In this document: piece by piece, positions 57,885-64,000 of the stretch
Numbering within the stretch: position 1 is the first letter of the stretch
Layout of the letters: each line of letters begins with the position of its first letter
Assembly: GCA_033961575.1 (NCBI GenBank)
Contig: CM066732.1
Location: 79,674,187-79,738,186 of the forward strand
Length of the DNA stretch: 64,000 nucleotides
Reading direction: 5' to 3'
From: Aselliscus stoliczkanus
Taxonomy: Eukaryota; Chordata; Mammalia; Chiroptera; Hipposideridae
Notes under the pieces: model-generated
What the model saw: the letters and a program-made list of their open reading frames with translations, nothing else
Told to the model about the DNA's origin: nothing
Database searches by the model: none
Translations under genes and position numbers: made by a program

Positions 57885-58095
57885 ACTTAGCACCTGGGCC
57901 TGGAGGCACACAGACTCAGGTTTGAATGTCTTCTTATCGCCAGATGACCATAAATGAGGTTATTTATGCTCTCCAAGCGCCCATTTTCTCCTGTGGAAAG
58001 TGAGTGCTAATAATAGTGCCTGCTTTTCTTAGTGCTGCTGAAAGGATTAAAATAAATAATTCCCATTAGTGTTCAATAATTTTTGAATGAATGAT
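57885..58095 (+). repeat. MIR SINE
   Basis: 'ctgggcctggaggcacacag', 'actcaggtttgaatgtcttc', 'cattttctcctgtggaaagt' and 'ctgctgaaaggattaaaata' match MIR. Confidence 0.8.
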
Positions 58096-61000
58096 GATAG
58101 TTACAAGTCCAAGTGAGCAGATCAATTTTAGCCAAGCTATGCTGGCACATGGCCAGGTTTTGCTTGGCACGATGGACCAAGGGGGTCAGTGGCAGTGAAT
58201 AGCCCCTTTTGGACAGAGGAGAAGAAAAGAGCCCAAACCTCAGCACTCCACTTTAAAAAGGTTTCTGACCCCGAAATCATGACTTTCCCTGTAGCTATCT
58301 AACACTTTTTCTCCTTTCCTTCACCCCAGCTGTGAAAGAGATGGTTATAATATGGAAAAATGAATCAAAGTCTTGAATACATCATCCAAGGTGAGGAAAA
58401 CTGCAGGGGTTGAACAGGAGTCTGGGAAGCAGGAGTTCCCTTTTTTTTTTTCCCTATCTACACAATGTGCAGAGACTATCCATGATTAAAATTCTTAACA
58501 CGATTTCAAAGCATCACCTTCCTAGGTAGATGACACGCAAAGGCAGGCACAGAAATTGAGGAACGATCTGACTCAAGTGGCTCATTTGTAAGAGCGTGAG
58601 TAACACTCCATAATGAATTTGCTATTTACTGATATAGCAGTGCATTCATTTCACATTAATGGGCAGAGCCGATGTACAGTCATAGTTATTTTATTTAAAT
58701 TCAAGCGTTGGTACCAGGCAACTAAATTGCTGCAGAAGGAAAGTGATATGCCAATTTCAAGGGTACTTATTGCTATACAATCTAGTAGCTGAAAAACGAA
58801 AGAAGATATGAAAAACAGGGTGAAACCATAAATGCTAACTAATGATGGTAATGATGATGCTACTAGCAATACATTTTATTTGGAAGGCACAATTAGTAAA
58901 GGGAGATTTCCTAAAAAGGTATTGTCCTACAAGCGGTGAACTTAAGCTGCAAGACGGGCCAGTTTTATGCAAGATTTATGCAGTTATGGGAGAAATGTCA
59001 CTGGGTAGGCTTCAGTAGGCTTTAACCCTCACCCTGCTCTCATCCCCAAACTCCTCAGCTATTTCTGGAGTCCTTAGTTCAGGTAATATCTCATGTGTGT
59101 CTTAGCATGAGCTGCCTCAGGTGCTTTTGTCTCCTCATCAAAGAACTTTGACATTGTCTACATGAGTGCTGCCCCACCAGCACAACTCCTATTCCCTTGG
59201 GAGCTGTCCTGGCTATGCAGGGTCTGTGGCAGAGCTGGCATAGTAGTTCTCTATCACACAGTCATTCATAAACATATATCTCCCTGTTTCTTATATTAGC
59301 CTCTTTTATAGGAACTTAAAATCAGGCCATCAGGCTGGGTTTTATGTGTACGTGGCAGGAGGCAGGTGAGGATGGAGGCCAGGCCATTCCGTGCTTTGAC
59401 CTCACCTGACTCCTCCCAGGGGTCCTCTACAAAGACCCTGTGAGTATTACTCATGCAAATAAACATTGGCAAAGTGGGGGAGGGTCTCCCAGCTCCATTT
59501 ACCAAAAACATCTGGGTCCTGGCTCCAGTCCAGAGAAGAGTACCCCCAGGATAAAAAACCAATTAAGTCATAGCTATCATTTATACCTTCACACGAGTGA
59601 GTTTTAAGGTATTTTTCCAGGAACACGCTTAGATAGGAGATGAGTTAGAGAAGACAGGTTACCTGAGATGAAAAAATTGGGGTGGAGGGGCAAAATGTTG
59701 AGGGTACTGACACCAGCTTTGACGGCTTCACAGCTGTGCTCTCAGATGGCCCTATTCACTGTCACTTTCAGAAAAATTTAAGGCAAGGGAAGGAGGTGTG
59801 TAACTTTAGCTAAAGTAGACCAAACACTGAAAGGAATATTAAGTTGGATTATTTTCATGAGTCAGCCACTGTGTGTGTTCTGGTTCAGTATTTGGCATAT
59901 CTAACATTGGGTTTGAATCAAGACCTCCTTTGAAAAATGGAGATGAAAACCCATAGACAGAGACTGGTTGCCACTCATTTCCTTATGATGAGCAGCAGCT
60001 TCTCAAAGAAAAGTTGTATTGTATATTTCTACCTTTCGTGCCAGAGGTCTCCTCTGAAGGTATGTTCCTGAGCAGAGATACAAAGGGTTCCTATACTTTT
60101 GACTCTGAAGAGAATACTGTGGTCATTCTCTGAAATCTGTTTCCCTGATGTCCAGGTCACTTCTGCTCTAGAATTGGCCTTGGAAGGGGTGCCCCAGTAC
60201 TTGGGGGTCAGGGAAAACTTTTTCAAGACTGGCGTGTGCCTCACTCACAGTTACTTGGCCTAATTCTGGATCATTTCCAGCGATGTTAATTCAGGGAAGT
60301 TGTGCAAACAGTTGGAGACGTAAGTACAGTCAGGGCAAGGTTCCTCCCTCTGTTGTGATGAAAAGATCTTTTTGAAATTTGGTTTTCAACTCCCAAGGGA
60401 CTTCACACCTTAACAGTTTTATTTACCAAATAGCATTTATCAAGTAATAATGGCTTTATTTTCTTTGTTTGTTAAGAGAAGCTAGGGATAACTGCCAGGC
60501 AGTTTTTGATTGATGTATGATAACCAGTGTTATTGATTTGATATAATGCCCTAAAAGTTAAACAAAACAAAATGAAAGAAAACATGGTGTGTATATTTAT
60601 GTTTATTTTAGTCATGTATATGTTTTCCATTGACTTTCAAAACACTAAATGTAAAATTTACAGACGCCCGTTACTGTCTTTACTCAGTCTTTGAAGGATA
60701 TCAATATTTAGGAGTGCAGGAGGGAGAAACTTTCTGGAGTCTACCAGGGTTGAGGCTATTTGGAGAGCCACAAAATGCCTTTGGAAACTCTTCTGGGGGT
60801 GCTTTGGGATTCAGTCAACACCTGAAGATAGGAGGTATTCCTACTCCTTCGACATGTCCTAGCTCAAAAGCTCTTTCCAAAGATCCAAAGCTAGTTTTCA
60901 AGCAATCAGTGAGACTGGATGTTTAGCTGACTCTCTTTCTAACTATTTTTTTCAGTTTCCAGCCTTGATGCCACAGAGAGAATATTAGATTAAACTGGTT

Positions 61001-62079
61001 CTATCCAACATTATGAGCTCGTGGGCAAATTCAGCCTAGGTTACAATTTCCAGACAAGTCCTTATTCCTCAGTCTCTTTGGAAAAAGAAATATGCTGCAG
61101 CAATGAGATGTAGGGACCTACAGAATATGTGGTGAGACATGGGTGGTGCTTTAGCCCCTTCCTGAGGCAACTGGTGAAAGTCTTCATCAATGCCTGACGA
61201 ATAGAAGATGAAAATAAAATGAATGAGTTCAGCCGTTTGCCTCCATGAAGGAGATGTCTGTTAAATATTTGTACCTAATGAACAGCTTTGAGGACATTCA
61301 TCTACTAGTGTATATGTACAGAATCTTTTGTAGTCTTTAAAGTGATGATGGATACAGGATTGAAAGTGGGGAAGGAACTTGGACTGTTTTTAAGCGGAAA
61401 ATAGAACACTGGATCCATTAAATTACTGACCTTTTCTAGTTAATCAGTGTAGGTAAGAGACATTCTATGTGAGTGGTTACTTTAAAATATATATGACAGG
61501 CACATACACGTAGAAGACTTTTCATAAGCAATTGTGGCTCAACTGCCTATTGAAACGAAACATACATTGGATTGTTTTTAAATATTGATGCCTTTGCTGT
61601 TATTACAAAACACTGAGTAGGAGTTCACACAATGAGGGTGACATGGGAATGTGTCAAGCTAATGTCAAAACAACAGCCTTGAGCTCCATCGCAGTCTGAC
61701 AGGTTTCAGAACAGAGTGACTGCTGACTGGACTACTCTGAGGCTGAATTAGGTCTCTCCTTGTAAGGAGTTTGCTGTTTACTTGGGTGTCTGCAGCCTGG
61801 AGTTGTGTCAGACTCCACTGATTATATCCCTGTGCAGAGAGGGAGGGCATGAACTTTGCCGGCAGAGGGGATGAATATGCATGGTGTTTTTCTTTGGATC
61901 AGGCTCACTGCACCCTCTGTGGAGAGGATTGTGTGACAACATGGGTGACTTTCTTAGCATGAGGTCTGCCAAATAAAGCACCTAGCTTACACTTCTCATA
62001 TAAGGAGGATCAACCAGCCAATGCTGAACTTAGTGCCTAGAAAGTACTGCTTTTCCTATAGGGCTACTGAAAATGCTAT
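58096..62079. other. mostly unique DNA, no gene seen
   Basis: No nameable repeat for about 4 kb. 58480-58930 is repeat-free with several CpGs and balanced composition, so a regulatory role is possible. Open frames (58651-58869, 59296-59562, 60029-60244, 60630-60926, 61665-61850) have no domains. Confidence 0.35.
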
Positions 62080-62246
62080 TTCCTTTGCTTGGGATGATTT
62101 TGGCTTCCCCTTTACACTGGTCCTGTCTGTCATCTATACATGGTGAAAATCTTAGTCTGTCTTTTCCTCAGGAGGCCTTCACTACCTTCTCAAACTAAGT
62201 TAAAAGGACTTACTCATATATGCCCAGTAGTCCCCTTCATTTCCAT
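62080..62246 (+). repeat. L2 fragment, left part (split by LTR)
   Basis: 'tttgcttgggatgattttgg', 'cttcccctttacactggtcc' and 'caggaggccttcactacctt' match the L2 3' region. It resumes after the LTR, at 62731. Confidence 0.65.
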
Positions 62247-62296
62247 TGTATTAGTCAGGATTCCCTAGAGAAATAGGAGGGGTGCACGCACGCGCG

Positions 62297-62351
<55 letters not shown>

Positions 62352-62372
62352 GGAAGGAGGGTGGGGGGGAGG

Positions 62373-62416
<44 letters not shown>

Positions 62417-62730
62417 AAGGAATTGGCTCATATAATTATGAAGGCCTGGGAAGTCAAAACTCTGATGGGATAGGCTGGCAGGCTAGAGACCCAGGGAAGA
62501 GCCAGTGTTGCAATTCAAGCTCAAAGACCACCTGTTGTCAGAATTCCTTCTTGCTTGGGAAGGCCAGTCTTTGTTTTATTAATGCTTTTAACTGATTGGA
62601 TGAGAGTCATCCCAATTTAAATGTTGATCTCATCCAAAAATCACCCTCACAGAAATGTTTATAAAAATGTTTGATTAAATCTCTGGGCATGATGGTTCAG
62701 TCAAGTTGACACATAAAATTGATGATGACA
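62247..62730 (-). mobile_element. solo LTR of ERVL (MLT2-like) type with internal microsatellites
   Basis: Plus-strand reading starts TGTATTAGTCAGGATTCCCT and contains 'aaggaattggctcatataat', 'ggctggcaggctagagaccc' and 'aactgattggatgagagtca', ending with 'cagtcaagttgacacataaa' and 'gatgatgaca'. This is the reverse complement of MLT2-class LTRs as I remember them. Flanks TCCAT (62242-62246) and CCCAT (62731-62735) are a 5-bp duplication with one change. There is no internal viral region. TG (62298-62347) and GA (62377-62411) arrays expand the 5' portion. Confidence 0.88.
62298..62411. repeat. (TG)n and (GA)n microsatellites
   Basis: About 25 TG units, then a G-rich spacer, then about 18 GA units, within the LTR. 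The ORF 62282-62473 merely translates these. Confidence 0.97.
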
Positions 62731-62885
62731 CCCATGTAATATTATCATATCTGCAAATATTTACATATGTGAATGCTTGCTAGCCTCACTAGGCATGAGG
62801 ATATGGGCCATGTTTGCTGTGTTTTTGATATGTTCCTAGAATTCAGTACATGGTCAAACACAAAGTAGACCCTCCATTCAAGTAG
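62731..62885 (+). repeat. L2 fragment, right part
   Basis: 'cctcactaggcatgaggata', 'gggccatgtttgctgtgttt' and 'gttcctagaattcagtacat' fit the L2 terminal block, completing the element split by the LTR. Confidence 0.6.
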
Positions 62886-62909
62886 GAAAATCCAAAAGTT
62901 GTGGTGTTT

Positions 62910-63560
62910 TAATGGAATGTGACTTGATTTGATTTTTGTTTTAAAGATATCACTTTGGCTGTTGCCTTGAGTGGATTGTTAGGGTGAGAGAGGAGGGAAG
63001 ATGGGAGCAGAGACCTATTATGAAGCCAATGCATCCATTTCAGTGAGATATGATGGTGGCTTGGACTAGGTTTGTGAAAGAGGAGGCAGTAAGGAGAGTT
63101 TAGATTTGGGAGATGCACTGAAGGTAGAGATAACAGAACTTGCTCATTTATGCAGGTGTGGAGTATGTGTGAGAGAGGAAACAGCCATGAGGCCTAAGTT
63201 TTGGGTCCCAGTAACTGTGAGAATGTTGTTCCCACTTACTAAGTGGGAGGCTGGGGGGAGGAGCAGGGTTGAGTAGGAAATCGAGAATTCTGTTTTGTAT
63301 GTGTTGATCTTGAAAGGTGTATTTGATATCTGAATGGAGAGGGTGAGAGGGCGGTTGAATGTAGAGGTTCTAGATATCAAGGGACAGGCCTGTCCTGGAA
63401 GTGTAGACTGCCTTTGGAACCAAGGTACGGGAGATAATCATGCAGGAAGAATGCAGGCATGTAAAGAGAAGAGTGCCAAGGGACAAGTTCTTGGGCATAT
63501 CATCATTTAGGGTTTGAATAGATGTGGGAGATGTGAAAAAAAGGCTGAAGAGGCTGGAGG
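62910..63560. repeat. old medium-reiterated repeat, family not named
   Basis: 'aagatatcactttggctgtt', 'gatatgatggtggcttggac', 'taacagaacttgctcattta' and 'gaattctgttttgtatgtgt' follow, in order, a frequent ancient mammalian repeat I remember ('aagatcactctggctgctgt', 'gatgatggtggcttggacta'). The minus-strand ORFs 62909-63118 and 63144-63380 lie within it. Confidence 0.5.
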
Positions 63561-64000
63561 TAAGTGGAATAGCTGAAAAATTTAGTGGCTAGAAGACCAA
63601 GGAATAAAGTGTTCCAGGATATAGGAAGAGAATCAAGCTCCACAGTCTATTAAGCACTCAAATAATCCAAAGAATTATAAGACGTGGGATTGTGTCCCTG
63701 AGCCTATTTAGGGAGAAAAGTCACTTGCAGTTGGTTGTCTGGAATAGCCTTTGAGAGCTCTGGAGAAGCTGGCTGGGGAAAGTAGGATAGAAGGAAGAGA
63801 TGAGTCCCATCGCCCTTCTTGGATTAGCCAGCTTGTGCTCACTGACAAAAGAGAACAAATTTGTTTGTTCATTTTAACATTTATTGAAAGTCTGTAAGTA
63901 CCAGACACTATTTAATTATAATTATAATTCTGTGAGTTAGGTCTGTAAAATCAAGCTTTCAGGGTAGTTTGACATGTTTCTCTCTGTCTCCTATTCCATT
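63561..64000. other. unique or old-repeat DNA, no gene seen
   Basis: 63860-63960 ('taacatttattgaaagtctg') has a weak minus-strand MIR/L2 flavour. The minus-strand ORF 63708-63908 has no domain. Confidence 0.35.

Noticed and set aside
62282..62473. Open frame with Cys-Val and Glu-Arg repeats
   Set aside because: Direct translation of the TG and GA microsatellites.

Overview
This window looks like non-coding mammalian nuclear DNA: AT-rich, no bacterial-style gene arrangement, and densely populated with mammalian interspersed repeats (MIR, L2, a CR1/L3-like LINE, several L1 generations, a MaLR-type LTR and an ERVL-type LTR) plus a lineage-specific tRNA-derived SINE. The long SINE copies end in a block (CCTCCACAACTAGACTGAAG, then CCCC-AATTCCCC-AATAAA-like sequence) that resembles, from memory, the SINE tails of rhinolophoid bats. 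My best guess is therefore a bat of that group, held with modest confidence. No complete protein-coding gene is visible. The window is intergenic or lies inside a very large intron.

Layout. 1-15.7 kb: L2 ends, one long SINE inside an L2 (2588-3076), an imperfect tandem duplication (4275-4378), a TG microsatellite, a small CpG cluster near 6.35 kb, an old L1 3' region (7.15-8.3 kb), a SINE of another subtype (10.8 kb), a second long SINE (12 kb) and MIRs. 15.7-17.3 kb: a three-layer nest of an old L1 interrupted by a younger, internally deleted L1 and by a short SINE. 18-30 kb: a short SINE, MIR, L2 and MER5-like remnants, a diverged ~175-bp tandem duplication (21.4-21.7 kb), a 120-bp pyrimidine tract, an old L1 on the minus strand, an isolated CpG cluster with an NRF1-type palindrome (23.3 kb), and a long SINE inside an older LTR-like repeat (26.4 kb). 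29.7-30.45 kb: a MIR split by a MaLR LTR. 30-38 kb: mostly unique AT-rich DNA with one short SINE and an AT hairpin. 38.17-41.13 kb: the largest element, a 5'-truncated L1 with a perfect 12-bp target-site duplication and a decayed ORF2. 41-55 kb: MIRs, a long SINE, a 40-base T run, a pair of ~110-bp similar segments 1.02 kb apart (45.2/46.3 kb), a CR1/L3-like remnant, and three short SINEs stacked on one target sequence (54.8-55.2 kb). 55-64 kb: unique DNA, MIRs, and an L2 split by an ERVL-type LTR containing TG and GA microsatellites.

Nothing here works together as a pathway. The coherent story is repeat biology: the SINE exists in a long (~430-485 bp) and a short (~110 bp) class with a shared head, inserted by L1-style target-primed reverse transcription (A-tails, 10-17 bp duplications). 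The nested insertions give relative ages. The best host-function candidates are one possible exon (1057-1153) and a few repeat-free stretches that could be regulatory. All of those are low confidence without comparison to other genomes.
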